From Flavonifractor sp052065355 (GTDB lineage: Bacteria; Bacillota; Clostridia; Oscillospirales; Oscillospiraceae), in contig NZ_JBQHUF010000013.1 of NCBI RefSeq assembly GCF_052065355.1, positions 41,652 to 105,651 on the forward strand: a stretch of 64,000 bases of DNA. Reading direction: 5' to 3'. Positions 28,397 through 36,795 of the stretch are shown here, piece after piece; within the stretch, counting starts at the first letter, position 1, and each line of letters starts with the position of its first letter. Under the pieces are notes generated by a model. The model did no database searches and was not told the DNA's origin. It saw nothing but the letters and a program-made list of their open reading frames with translations. Made by a program: the position numbers and the translations under genes.

Positions 28397-28429
28397 AGGG
28401 ATTCCTCCTTTATCTCCCGATTTACTCCC

Positions 28430-28813
28430 TTATTGAGCGAGATTGATCTCGAGCACAATGCCTTCAAACGTGACTGCACGGCACTCAGTACCGCCGGTGG
28501 TAGCAGGCTCATAGAGGATTTTATAGCCGTCCTGCTTCAGCTTGGCAATAATCTCGTCCCGCTTTTCCACTGTGTCGACCTTGATGTTGATGTGTGCCAG
28601 ACCTACGCGGTTGGGGTCTTGGGGGACGTCTACCATGTCGGGTTTGGTCATAATCTCCAGCTTGGCACCGTCCCCGATCTGCATAATGTAGGAGTAATAT
28701 CCGTTTTCCTCCTCGTTGTAGGTGGCTACCAACTTGGCGTCAAAATAGTCTGTGAAAAACTTTTTTGCGCCCTCCAGATCCTTGACAAACATACCTACAT
28801 TGCCGATAAACAT
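28430..28813 (-). CDS. VOC-superfamily (glyoxalase/epimerase-like) protein
   Basis: A 127-aa single-domain VOC protein with two beta-alpha-beta-beta-beta units. Likely metal ligands include Glu in KLEIM, His in GLAHINIKV and Glu in VLEINLA. The family includes glyoxalase I, methylmalonyl-CoA epimerase and isomerases or lyases of small acids; the reaction here is not known. A strong site (AAAGGGAGG) precedes ATG 28813. It is the first gene of a minus-strand operon with the symporter and PLP enzyme. The promoter region carries paired GCAAAC boxes. Confidence 0.85.
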   Translation of the reverse strand: MFIGNVGMFVKDLEGAKKFFTDYFDAKLVATYNEEENGYYSYIMQIGDGAKLEIMTKPDMVDVPQDPNRVGLAHINIKVDTVEKRDEIIAKLKQDGYKILYEPATTGGTECRAVTFEGIVLEINLAQ

Positions 28814-28859
28814 TTTGTTTCCTCCCTTTCTCTACAGCGTTTTGGCTTTGCTTGTGATG

Positions 28860-28870
28860 ATTTTATTATA
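28860..28870 (-). promoter_or_regulatory. -10 region of the VOC-symporter-PLP operon
   Basis: On the minus strand TATAAT (28870-28865) overlaps TAAAAT (28865-28860). The -35 match is poor, as expected for an activator-dependent promoter. Confidence 0.5.
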
Positions 28871-28894
28871 TTTGTCAGGGGAACAAAATAATCT

Positions 28895-28921
28895 GTTTGC
28901 TATAAAATTTCATTTGTTTGC
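28895..28921 (-). promoter_or_regulatory. Paired GCAAAC boxes, 21 bp apart (AraC-type sites)
   Basis: Read on the minus strand, CGCAAACAAATG starts its GCAAAC at 28921 and AGCAAACAGATT starts its GCAAAC at 28900, exactly two helical turns apart. The same box with the same spacing precedes the glycyl radical enzyme gene (34285 and 34306). The proximal box begins 35 bp before a TAAAAT in both promoters. The AraC protein at 32336 is the obvious candidate regulator. Confidence 0.6.
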
Positions 28922-28965
28922 GAACTACACGAATATGCTGTCGTTGAGGCAGAGGCAAAATCCTA

Positions 28966-29733
28966 TTATCCTAAGGTCATGCCGCCGTCCACCAAAAAGT
29001 TGGTCCCGTTGATATAAGAGGCTTCCTCGGAACAGAGGAAGGCAATAGCCTGGGCAATTTCCTCAGGCTCTCCAGGGCGACCCAAGGGCCCTAAAGTCAC
29101 ATTGTCAGAGCTGTTTTCGATACCGACATCTTTATAACTGGCCAGAATGGTCTTCATCATACCGGTATTTACCCAGCCGGGCGAGACAGCATTGATCCGC
29201 ACGCCGTTTCCGCCGTTCTCGTTGGCGGCGTTTCTCGCCATTTGGATGACAGCTGCCTTACTGGCACCGTATGCAATTTCATAAGGATAGGCACACATAC
29301 CGGAGACGGAACCCAAATTGACAATGGCGCCGGCTTTCTGCTTCTGCATTATAGGCAAAACATTCTGCATCATCAGAAACGTGCCAAATACGTTGACATC
29401 AAAGACCTTCTTGACATCGGCAAAAGAGTAGTCCTCCATTCGGGCACTGGGGCCGGGAATACCAGCGGCATTGACCAAAGCATCAATGCGGCCATAATGC
29501 TCCAGAATGGCAGCAACAACGGCACGGACCTGCTTCTGATCGGATATATCTGCGCCAAGACAGAAGGCCTGGGTACTGTCTAGTCCAAGCTTTTCAGCCG
29601 CCTGCTGGCAGAGCTCCTTGCGCAGGTCCACCAGAGCGGCCCGAGCACCATGCTCTGTAAATTTTTTTACCACCGCGGCACCAATTCCGCCGCCGGCCCC
29701 TGTCACCACAACCACTTTGTCCGTAAAATTCAT
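28966..29733 (-). CDS. Short-chain dehydrogenase/reductase
   Basis: A classical SDR of 255 aa: TGAGGGIG cofactor motif at 11-18, NAAG at 88-91, Ser in GSVSG (141-145) and the Y155-x-x-x-K159 catalytic pair, ending INGTNFLVDGGMTLG. Asp at the end of beta-2 (LVDLR) suggests NAD(H) preference. It oxidises or reduces a hydroxy/keto group; the substrate is unknown. It follows the C_GCAxxG_C_C gene by 30 nt and is probably cotranscribed. In the context of the regulon it may interconvert a hydroxy acid and a keto acid produced from the radical-enzyme substrate. Confidence 0.92.
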   Translation of the reverse strand: MNFTDKVVVVTGAGGGIGAAVVKKFTEHGARAALVDLRKELCQQAAEKLGLDSTQAFCLGADISDQKQVRAVVAAILEHYGRIDALVNAAGIPGPSARMEDYSFADVKKVFDVNVFGTFLMMQNVLPIMQKQKAGAIVNLGSVSGMCAYPYEIAYGASKAAVIQMARNAANENGGNGVRINAVSPGWVNTGMMKTILASYKDVGIENSSDNVTLGPLGRPGEPEEIAQAIAFLCSEEASYINGTNFLVDGGMTLG

Positions 29734-29763
29734 GCTTCCACGCTCCCCTCGCTTCTCGCTGTT

Positions 29764-30321
29764 TTATGCATCGGTCGATACATGAGTCTCTTCCGGAGCT
29801 TTGAGTTTGCCTTCCACGATCATTCTGGCCACAAGCTCGGCGCAGAAAGCCACCGTGGTGGCACAGTGGAAGGTCCCATTGTGTGCCATATATGCGGCGT
29901 CTCCTTCAGGTGTCTGCCAATCGTACACCCCTCCCATGTTGTGATTCATCACCTCGTAGCAGAGGATACCCTCGTACCGAGTTCGGAACTGCTCTACCAG
30001 CTTCTGAATTATGTTGTGGCACTCCTGGTAGTCTCCGCCCAGATCATCGATGGGACGACCATAAAACAGGCTGACCACCCAAGCTGCCGCATTCAGCGCT
30101 CCGCAGGTACCCAGCAGAGAACAGCCGCAACCGCCGGCGATACCGAAGCTGGCTTGGAGCATCTCCTTCGTAATTCCAATGTCCGGAAAGGCGCACGCCA
30201 GACCGTTCAGGCAGCTCTGGATGCAGTTGCCGTAGTCCGTTTCTGTCTGAAATCCAATGTCCATTGCCTTTTTGACAAGCGCTTCCTTCTCCTCAGCCGG
30301 AAGCACGGTATAATCCCGCAT
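29764..30321 (-). CDS. C_GCAxxG_C_C family redox protein
   Basis: A protein of about 185 aa of the C_GCAxxG_C_C family, named for its spaced cysteines. Here they appear as NCIQSC, CAF, GGCGCSLLGTCGA and a late ILCYEV Cys. Such proteins are thought to be redox-active, possibly binding a metal or Fe-S centre, and often sit beside oxidoreductases in anaerobes. ATG 30321 is chosen because AAAGGGGG lies 6 nt upstream; longer in-frame starts lack a ribosome site. Divergent to the CoA-disulfide reductase gene, with tandem GCAAAC-like boxes between. Confidence 0.85.
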   Translation of the reverse strand: MRDYTVLPAEEKEALVKKAMDIGFQTETDYGNCIQSCLNGLACAFPDIGITKEMLQASFGIAGGCGCSLLGTCGALNAAAWVVSLFYGRPIDDLGGDYQECHNIIQKLVEQFRTRYEGILCYEVMNHNMGGVYDWQTPEGDAAYMAHNGTFHCATTVAFCAELVARMIVEGKLKAPEETHVSTDA

Positions 30322-30402
30322 ACAGGTCCCCCTTTTCAACATGCTGATGTGCATCTTCATTGTAATGGCTTTTTTGGTGAAAACAAGGGAATTCCAGTTA
30401 AG

Positions 30403-30425
30403 AGCAAACTAATTAGCAAATAACC
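30403..30425. promoter_or_regulatory. Tandem AGCAAAC/AGCAAAT boxes in a divergent promoter region
   Basis: AGCAAACTAATT (30403-30414) is followed directly by AGCAAATAACC (30415-30425), matching the boxes before the radical-enzyme and VOC genes but spaced 12 bp instead of 21. It lies between the divergent C_GCAxxG_C_C and CoA-disulfide reductase genes. Confidence 0.5.
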
Positions 30426-30522
30426 AGGTGACTGGAGGAAGGATTTCGGGTAGGATTATTTTGTGAGATTTTATCTAGTTAAAAGGAAACATTGATATGT
30501 TGTCATAAGGGGTGTTGTAATT

Positions 30523-32223
30523 ATGAAATTGGTTGTCGTAGGCGGAGTTGCCGGCGGTGCCTCCGCAGCGGCCCGTGTGCGCAGACTGGATGAACAAGCG
30601 GAAATCACCATTTTAGAACGTGGTGCTCATGTATCTTTTTCCAATTGTTCTCTGCCCTATTATCTGAGCGGCATCGTGGAGGATGAGGATGACTTGCTCA
30701 TGATGACACCGGAGGAGTTTCAGAAGAAGCATAACATTTGCGTCAAAGTCCACAGCGAAGTGGTGGCCATCCACCGGGCCGACAAGCGGGTAACTGTGAA
30801 GAATACTGTGACAGGTGAATGCAGCGAGTACAATTATGATAAGCTGGTTCTGGCCCCTGGTGCGGCACCTGTTCTGCCCCGCAATATTGCAGGTATTAAT
30901 GGCGAGAGAGTGTACACCATTCGAAACGTTACTGATATTGCCCGGGTAAAGGCTTGTATGGATCAGCAGGACACCCGGGAGGTGGTAATCGTCGGCGGGG
31001 GCTTTGTGGGCATCGAGGCCGCTGAAAATCTGTGCCTGGCCGGTAAAAAGGTCACCCTGCTGGAAGGTACGGGGCAGATCCTGACTCCCTTTGACTCCGA
31101 TATGGTGCAGATGCTTCACAAGGAGCTGCTGGACCATGGGGTTACGCTTCATCTGCGCAGTACGGTCACTGCCATTGGCCCAGATGGAGTGACCGCCGAG
31201 CGGGATGGCCGGAGGTTTACTGTCCCGGCCGACGCGGTAATCATGTCCATTGGCGTGAAACCGGAGAGCGAGCTGGCCCGACAAGCCGGCCTGGAGCTTG
31301 GAGCTACCGGCGGCATTCAGGTAAACGCCCACATGCAGACCAGCGACCCCGACATTTATGCTGTGGGCGATGCGGTCGAGATTTTCTCGCGGCAAACCGG
31401 AAAACCGGGGCGGCTGGCCCTGGCTGGTCCAGCCCAGCGGCAGGCCCGTATTGCCGCGGATCATATCTGCGGCCTTCCATCAGCCTATAAGGGATTCATC
31501 GGGTCCTCCTGCATCCGTGTGTTTAACCTCAACGGGGCGGTAACCGGTCTCAATGAGCGGAGCGCGGAAGCTGCGGGTATTCGGTGGGATCAGGTTACTG
31601 TCTTTGCCTCTGATAAGGTGCAAATTATGCCGGACAGCCACTATCTGGCCCTGAAACTTCTTTTCGAGGTGCCTACAGGCCGACTGCTGGGTGCTCAGGC
31701 GATTGGACTCGGTGAGGCAGACAAGCGGGTGGATGTTATTGCAGCCTTGATTGGTATGGGCGGTACGCTGGATGATCTGCTGGACTTTGAGCACTGCTAC
31801 GCCCCCCTGTTCTCCACCGCTAAGGATGTGGTGCACATGGCGGCAATGGTGGCCACTAATGTATGCTCAGGCCGAATCCGGCAGGTGCCTGTCAGCCAGG
31901 TGCGGAGCCTGGCAGAGAGCGGTGCCTATATCATTGACGTGCGCGAGGTCCAGGAATTTGAAAACGGCCACATCAAAGGAGCCCATAACATTCCCTTGTC
32001 TACCTTGCGCCAGCGGCTGGATGAGATTCCACGGGACCGGCCGGTATACCTGCATTGCCGCTCCAGCCAGCGCTCTTATTATGCGTGCTGCTGCCTGAGA
32101 GGGCACGGCTTCGAGCAGGTGTTCAACATTAGCGGGTCCTTCCTGGGCATCAGTCTGTATGAGTATTTTACCGACCAGCAGGAGGGCCGGGAGCCCATTG
32201 TGACGGCCTACAATTTTAACTAA
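30523..32223 (+). CDS. CoA-disulfide reductase with C-terminal rhodanese domain
   Basis: A 566-aa FAD/NAD(P)H-dependent pyridine-nucleotide disulfide oxidoreductase of the CoA-disulfide/persulfide reductase type. Residues 1-450 hold the FAD motif GGVAGGASAAARVRR, redox Cys C42 in SFSNCSLPYY, and the NAD(P) motif VIVGGGFVGIEAAENL. Residues about 465-560 are a rhodanese domain with catalytic C512 (HCRSSQRS). Fusions of this kind reduce CoA-persulfide or polysulfide and release sulfide. It is transcribed away from the C_GCAxxG_C_C gene. Its presence suggests that sulfur chemistry or thiol redox balance matters in this pathway. Confidence 0.93.
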   Translation: MKLVVVGGVAGGASAAARVRRLDEQAEITILERGAHVSFSNCSLPYYLSGIVEDEDDLLMMTPEEFQKKHNICVKVHSEVVAIHRADKRVTVKNTVTGECSEYNYDKLVLAPGAAPVLPRNIAGINGERVYTIRNVTDIARVKACMDQQDTREVVIVGGGFVGIEAAENLCLAGKKVTLLEGTGQILTPFDSDMVQMLHKELLDHGVTLHLRSTVTAIGPDGVTAERDGRRFTVPADAVIMSIGVKPESELARQAGLELGATGGIQVNAHMQTSDPDIYAVGDAVEIFSRQTGKPGRLALAGPAQRQARIAADHICGLPSAYKGFIGSSCIRVFNLNGAVTGLNERSAEAAGIRWDQVTVFASDKVQIMPDSHYLALKLLFEVPTGRLLGAQAIGLGEADKRVDVIAALIGMGGTLDDLLDFEHCYAPLFSTAKDVVHMAAMVATNVCSGRIRQVPVSQVRSLAESGAYIIDVREVQEFENGHIKGAHNIPLSTLRQRLDEIPRDRPVYLHCRSSQRSYYACCCLRGHGFEQVFNISGSFLGISLYEYFTDQQEGREPIVTAYNFN

Positions 32224-32252
32224 TACAGAGAATCTCTCCGCAGGTATAAATA

Positions 32253-32297
32253 ACAGCGGGCAGGAAGAAGCATTAGCGGCTTCTTCCTGCCCGCTGT
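32253..32297. terminator. 19-bp hairpin between convergent genes
   Basis: A perfect 19-bp inverted repeat (32253-32271 with 32279-32297) with a 7-nt loop lies between the convergent reductase and AraC genes. The following T-tract is poor, but the position and strength fit a bidirectional terminator. Confidence 0.65.
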
Positions 32298-32335
32298 TGT
32301 GCTCTCAAATTATGGAGAGAGGCACGAAAGGACTG

Positions 32336-34204
32336 TTACCTTCTGTCGTTCATGGCGCAAATGGTGGCCATCTGGATGCCGGCACCTCTGACAAGAAAGT
32401 GGATATTCAGTACTGTGCGCACATCGTCAAAATAACTCTCCATCCTGGGGGTTCCAGACCACCATTCCGGGCAGCGGCCGGAAAAGGCAGCGGCCTGCTG
32501 AGGAAAATCCATGCCTGACAGATAGGCAAAGATGTTTTCCTCCTTATTCAGACTGTATTTGCTCACGGCATATGCACCCGGGGGCAGGCGAATACATACG
32601 TCCACGCTAATTTCATCTTTAAACTCGTGGATGGCGCTTTTCACCTGATCCATGCCGCTCCCGGGCTGACACAAGGACAACAGTTGATCCTTTGCGTTGG
32701 ATACAAAGAGTTTAAGCACTGGCTGCTTCTCCCTTGTATCACGAATCACACAGCATTGGCCTCTCTTGCTGATGATGCTGCCCCTGGTGTGAGAAATAGC
32801 TTGACAGAGATAAAAGGCGGGCTTGCAGACCCCATTAGCGGTTACCAGGGCATTTTCGCCCCGGAGTACTCCAGTACCAGTATCCGAGTCTCTCAGGAAA
32901 ACCTCCAGCGTGCCGCCGTTCCCCTGAAGACAATGTTGGAACAGATAAATGGGATAGAGGATGGTGTCGTACCCAGCAGACACAGCAGGCAGGGTGCCGG
33001 ACTTTGCCCGGCTCTGTATGGAGAGACCGGTCATCTGCAGCAGTTGAGTCACAGCGGAAAGCAGCTCAGGATCGTCCCCGTCCTGATACAGCAGCACCAC
33101 CTGCCATGGCTCCAGACTCTCCAGCAGGGAAAACATCCGCATACCCAGCGCCTGGTAGTCTTCCACGGTAACGATCACTGTCAGTTTCTGCTCAAAATAC
33201 CCCTGGGCGGGTGCGTCGGCATCTACGTTGACCTCCAGATTAATACTGGATATTACAGCGTCGTCGCACTTTTTCATATTGTAATTGGCATAAACCCGCC
33301 GGATCAAGGAGACAGCCTGATTTCCGGGCAGCGGTTTCATAACGGCCGGGCGAAGATCCCCTTTCACCAGAGGCATATAGTAGGCTCGGTGTTCCTCCGG
33401 AGTGCGCTTAAACCACTTCTGGAAGTATTTCTTATAATACGCTGTGGTGGAAAAGCCCACCTCACGGGCAATGCGGCTGATTTTTGCATCGCTGTCCAGA
33501 AGAGGGATTTCAGACCACTCTACCCGGGCAAAGCACAGAAAATCACGAAAGTTCATGCCTGTGAAGCGCTTTATCAGGTGAGACAGGTGGAAGGTGTTGA
33601 GGTGTTCCATGGCGCTTAGATCTTCCAGCGTGATGTTGTCTGCATAGTACTGGTAGATATACTGGCTGATGCGGCTGATGCGCTCAATGGCCACAGGATT
33701 GCTTTTATCAAAGTCCACTACCACATCTTTGTCAAAAGAGAACAGGTTAAAATATTTGTCCAGATGCTTGATGGTATTTGCCATTAAGTAGATACACTCG
33801 CTTCTGTAGTTAAAGCTGCGGGTGGTGTGCTTAAGCAGGATCTGCAGGAGCAGTTCTCGCAGCAAGTCGTGTTTCTTTCCCTCTGGCCGGCGGCTGTATG
33901 TGCGATAGCATGACTTGCTGAGATTGGGAAAAAACTGCGAGTAATAGTGGGTGCTGATTTGAAGCTGAGCTACTACATTATCCGGGCTGATGGCGTAGAG
34001 ACTATGCACCTCGTGGCCAGAATTTACAAATGTATCCCCAGCATGTAGCTCGTACCAGCAATAGCCGTTTTTCAACCGTATAGAACCTTGAAGCACATAG
34101 ATGATCTCAATGTCCAAGTGGTAGTGGAGCGGGTCTTCCGTGATATTTGCCACGGTGATATTCATAGGGAAATCATCTGCATAGGTGAGGCGCTCCAGCA
34201 GCAT
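32336..34204 (-). CDS. AraC-family transcription regulator, long C-terminal domain
   Basis: A 622-aa regulator. Residues about 1-100 are a cupin-like sensor with an HYHLDIEIIYVLQGSIRL beta-barrel. Residues about 165-275 hold the two AraC helix-turn-helix motifs (ISRIAREVGFSTTAYYKKYFQ is the second, split: ISRIAREVGF, STTAYYKKYFQ). From about 290 a large domain resembles the degenerate GH39/beta-xylosidase-like part of AraC fusions. It is transcribed divergently from the glycyl radical enzyme gene. The likely role is activation of that gene and of the VOC and C_GCAxxG_C_C units through the GCAAAC boxes. The ligand is probably the pathway substrate. Confidence 0.85.
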   Translation of the reverse strand: MLLERLTYADDFPMNITVANITEDPLHYHLDIEIIYVLQGSIRLKNGYCWYELHAGDTFVNSGHEVHSLYAISPDNVVAQLQISTHYYSQFFPNLSKSCYRTYSRRPEGKKHDLLRELLLQILLKHTTRSFNYRSECIYLMANTIKHLDKYFNLFSFDKDVVVDFDKSNPVAIERISRISQYIYQYYADNITLEDLSAMEHLNTFHLSHLIKRFTGMNFRDFLCFARVEWSEIPLLDSDAKISRIAREVGFSTTAYYKKYFQKWFKRTPEEHRAYYMPLVKGDLRPAVMKPLPGNQAVSLIRRVYANYNMKKCDDAVISSINLEVNVDADAPAQGYFEQKLTVIVTVEDYQALGMRMFSLLESLEPWQVVLLYQDGDDPELLSAVTQLLQMTGLSIQSRAKSGTLPAVSAGYDTILYPIYLFQHCLQGNGGTLEVFLRDSDTGTGVLRGENALVTANGVCKPAFYLCQAISHTRGSIISKRGQCCVIRDTREKQPVLKLFVSNAKDQLLSLCQPGSGMDQVKSAIHEFKDEISVDVCIRLPPGAYAVSKYSLNKEENIFAYLSGMDFPQQAAAFSGRCPEWWSGTPRMESYFDDVRTVLNIHFLVRGAGIQMATICAMNDRR

Positions 34205-34284
34205 GTTATCACCCTCTTTCGACAGAGTTTTTTCTATACTATATCAGAATCCTCCTGCCTGCAACCTCTGCTCCGCTCAGAATC

Positions 34285-34316
34285 GCAAAATAATTTAATT
34301 TTACAGCAAACTAAAT
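34285..34316 (+). promoter_or_regulatory. Paired GCAAA-boxes, 21 bp apart, before the radical enzyme
   Basis: GCAAAATAATTT starts at 34285 and GCAAACTAAAT at 34306, exactly 21 bp apart. The second box ends 2 bp before the putative -35, the position expected for class II AraC activation. Confidence 0.6.
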
Positions 34317-34317
34317 G

Positions 34318-34346
34318 TTGCTGGGAAGAAGCGCGCCATATAAAAT
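34318..34346 (+). promoter_or_regulatory. Promoter of the glycyl radical enzyme gene
   Basis: TTGCTG (34318-34323), a 17-bp spacer, then TAAAAT (34341-34346). The gene starts 56 bp downstream behind AAGGAGG. Confidence 0.55.
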
Positions 34347-34401
34347 AGGTCTGCAATGAAAGATAATGATACGGTTATGGCCAGCAAGGAGGTTGCTTTA
34401 G

Positions 34402-36771
34402 ATGAACGAACGGCTGCAGAGAATGAGAAACAAGCTGTACAATTCTCGCCCCTGCATTACAGCAGAGCGTTTGGAACTGGCTACACAGGCCTATCAGAAA
34501 TTTGCCGGTGATGCCACGCCTATTTTCCGGGCCAAGGTGGTCAACTATATCATGGAGCACATGACAACCCTGATCATGGACGACGAACTAATTGTGGGTA
34601 CGCCCACCAACAAATATCGGGGCGCTAACCTCCATCCTGAATTCCAGTCCAGCTCCTGGTATGTCAGTGATATTGACAAATTCCCCAGCCGAACCAAGGA
34701 CCCCTATGATATTTCTTCGGAAGACCGGGCATCTATTTTGGAAAATCTCAAGTACTGGGAAGGGCGTTCCATGGAGGATCTCTCCAAGACCGCTCTGCCT
34801 AAGCATATTCTGGAGGCCTGCAGCGACGACATTATTACCGTTGGCTTAACCAACGGTGTTTCCGGAGAGACCCTCTGCGACCACGCCAAGCTGCTGTCTG
34901 TGGGTCTCAAAGGCTATATGGAAGAATGTCAGCGCAATATCGACAACACCCCCGGCACCTGCTGGGAAGACCAGAAAAAAATTGATTTTTGGAATGCCTG
35001 CATTATCCAGTGCCATGGTTTGATTACCTATGCCCACCGCATGGCTGATGAGGCCGAGCGGCAGGCTGCCGCCTGCGCTGATTCTAAGCGGAAGGCTGAG
35101 CTGCTCACTATCGCGGAAAATTGCCGGGTCGTACCGGAAAATCCCCCGAAAAACTTCTATCAAGCCCTCCAGCTGGTGTGGTTTGTCCACGTCTACTTTC
35201 ACATTGAGGTGTGCACCACTGCCTGTGGATTTGGCCGCTTTGACCAGTATATGTGGCCTTTCTATGAGAAAGATGTACTGATTGACAAGTCGCTCAGCAA
35301 GGACGAGGCAATGGAACTGCTGGAGTGCCTTTATCTGAAAGCATGCGAGGTCTTTGAAGTCCGGGATCAGTGGTATGCCACTTCTTTTGCAGGCTATCCT
35401 ATGTGGGAAATCCTCATCGTGGGGGGACAGACCCCTGACGGGAAGGACGCCACCAACGAGCTGTCCTATCTATGCCTGGATGCCGCCGACGAGCTGCGGA
35501 CCACCCAGCCGGTCATGGCGGTGCGGGTGTGGAGCGGTACACCGGAGGCCCTAATCCGCAAGGGCTGCAAAATGATACAAGAGGGGCAGGCCAACCCCGG
35601 CTTCTTCAACGACGACACCGCCATGAAAATGGCCATGGGCAAGGGGTGTACTCTGGAAGAGGCACGGGACTGGACCATTGTGGGCTGCATTCAGCCAGGC
35701 CCCGGCGGTGGTGGTACCGACGGTTCCCCTGACGCAGGCTATGTCAACATGGGCAAAATGCTGGAATTCGTCCTATACAACGGAGTAGATCCGAAGACCG
35801 GCAAGCTTATGGGACTTCAGACCGGCGATCCCCGCGGCTTCAAGACCGTGGAGGAGTTCAAAGATGCCCTCAAAGCCCAGATTCTCTATCACTATGACCT
35901 GGTCCGCACCGGATACAACATCATGCAGAGCATTCATATGATACGTTATCCGGTCATCTTTGCCAGTATGGTCACCCGAGGCTGTGTGGAGAGTGGCCGG
36001 TCAGTACAGGAGGGCGGTGCCAGGTACAGTACCGCCGGGCTGTATGTTACCGGCGCAGCCAATCTGGCAGACTCCATTGTGGCAATTGAGAAGTGCGTGT
36101 TCGAGGATAAGGACTTTACCATGGATCAGTTGATCCAGGCTTTGAGCAAAAACTTCGAGGGTGAAGAACGCATGCGCCAGCTCCTGCTGAATAAACCCGC
36201 TAAGTTCGGCAATGATGATCCCCATGTAGACGGCATCTATCGGGAGATGATGCACTTTGTGGCTGATCATGTGCAGACTTGGCGTGATGCCAGAGGCGGA
36301 TATTACTCGTTTAACGTCCACTCCCAGACGGTAAATGTATCTCACGGTGCAGCCTGCGGCGCCACGCCTGACGGCCGGCTGGATGGGGAGCCCCTGTGCG
36401 ACAACGCCTCCCCTATGATGGGGCGGGACGTTAAGGGACCCACTGCTACTGTAAAATCCGTGGCAGCTATGGAGCAGTCCGCTTTTCACGATGGTGCACT
36501 CTTCAATTTGCGCTTTGATCCTCAGGGAGTGGCCGGAGAAAAAGGCCTGCAGTCTATTGAGGGCATTATCAAGACGTTCTTTGCCAATGGCGGTGAGCAC
36601 ATTCAAATCAACGTGGTAGATGACGAGACGCTGCTGGATGCCCAGAAGCACCCAGAGAAACACAAGGGCCTGATGGTTCGCGTGGCGGGTTATATGGCTT
36701 ACTTTACTGAACTGGATAAGAGTGCACAAGACGCCATTATTTACCGCACAACGCATTTAAAGCACGCATAA
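34402..36771 (+). CDS. Glycyl radical enzyme with Cys-Ile-Gln active-site motif
   Basis: A 789-aa enzyme of the pyruvate-formate-lyase-like superfamily. The glycyl radical Gly is G763 in RVAGYMAYF, 27 residues from the C-terminus. The thiyl Cys is C429 in VGCIQPGPGGGG. Dehydratases and C-N, C-S or C-O lyases of this group (CutC, PduC-like, HypD, IslA) have Cys-x-Glu here. This protein has Gln431, followed by a run of glycines. PFL has Cys-Cys. It is therefore neither a standard dehydratase nor PFL. The size is normal and the activase follows immediately. Chemistry unassigned; anaerobic, oxygen-sensitive, cytosolic. The symporter and PLP enzyme suggest an amino-acid-derived substrate. Confidence 0.92.
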   Translation: MNERLQRMRNKLYNSRPCITAERLELATQAYQKFAGDATPIFRAKVVNYIMEHMTTLIMDDELIVGTPTNKYRGANLHPEFQSSSWYVSDIDKFPSRTKDPYDISSEDRASILENLKYWEGRSMEDLSKTALPKHILEACSDDIITVGLTNGVSGETLCDHAKLLSVGLKGYMEECQRNIDNTPGTCWEDQKKIDFWNACIIQCHGLITYAHRMADEAERQAAACADSKRKAELLTIAENCRVVPENPPKNFYQALQLVWFVHVYFHIEVCTTACGFGRFDQYMWPFYEKDVLIDKSLSKDEAMELLECLYLKACEVFEVRDQWYATSFAGYPMWEILIVGGQTPDGKDATNELSYLCLDAADELRTTQPVMAVRVWSGTPEALIRKGCKMIQEGQANPGFFNDDTAMKMAMGKGCTLEEARDWTIVGCIQPGPGGGGTDGSPDAGYVNMGKMLEFVLYNGVDPKTGKLMGLQTGDPRGFKTVEEFKDALKAQILYHYDLVRTGYNIMQSIHMIRYPVIFASMVTRGCVESGRSVQEGGARYSTAGLYVTGAANLADSIVAIEKCVFEDKDFTMDQLIQALSKNFEGEERMRQLLLNKPAKFGNDDPHVDGIYREMMHFVADHVQTWRDARGGYYSFNVHSQTVNVSHGAACGATPDGRLDGEPLCDNASPMMGRDVKGPTATVKSVAAMEQSAFHDGALFNLRFDPQGVAGEKGLQSIEGIIKTFFANGGEHIQINVVDDETLLDAQKHPEKHKGLMVRVAGYMAYFTELDKSAQDAIIYRTTHLKHA

Positions 36772-36795
36772 ATGACAGGGACCAAAGGAGAGCTT

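Noticed and set aside
34402..36771. Assignment of the radical enzyme to choline TMA-lyase, hydroxyproline dehydratase, isethionate lyase or PFL
   Set aside because: These carry Cys-x-Glu (or Cys-Cys in PFL) at the active site and have pathway partners not present here; this enzyme has Cys-Ile-Gln.
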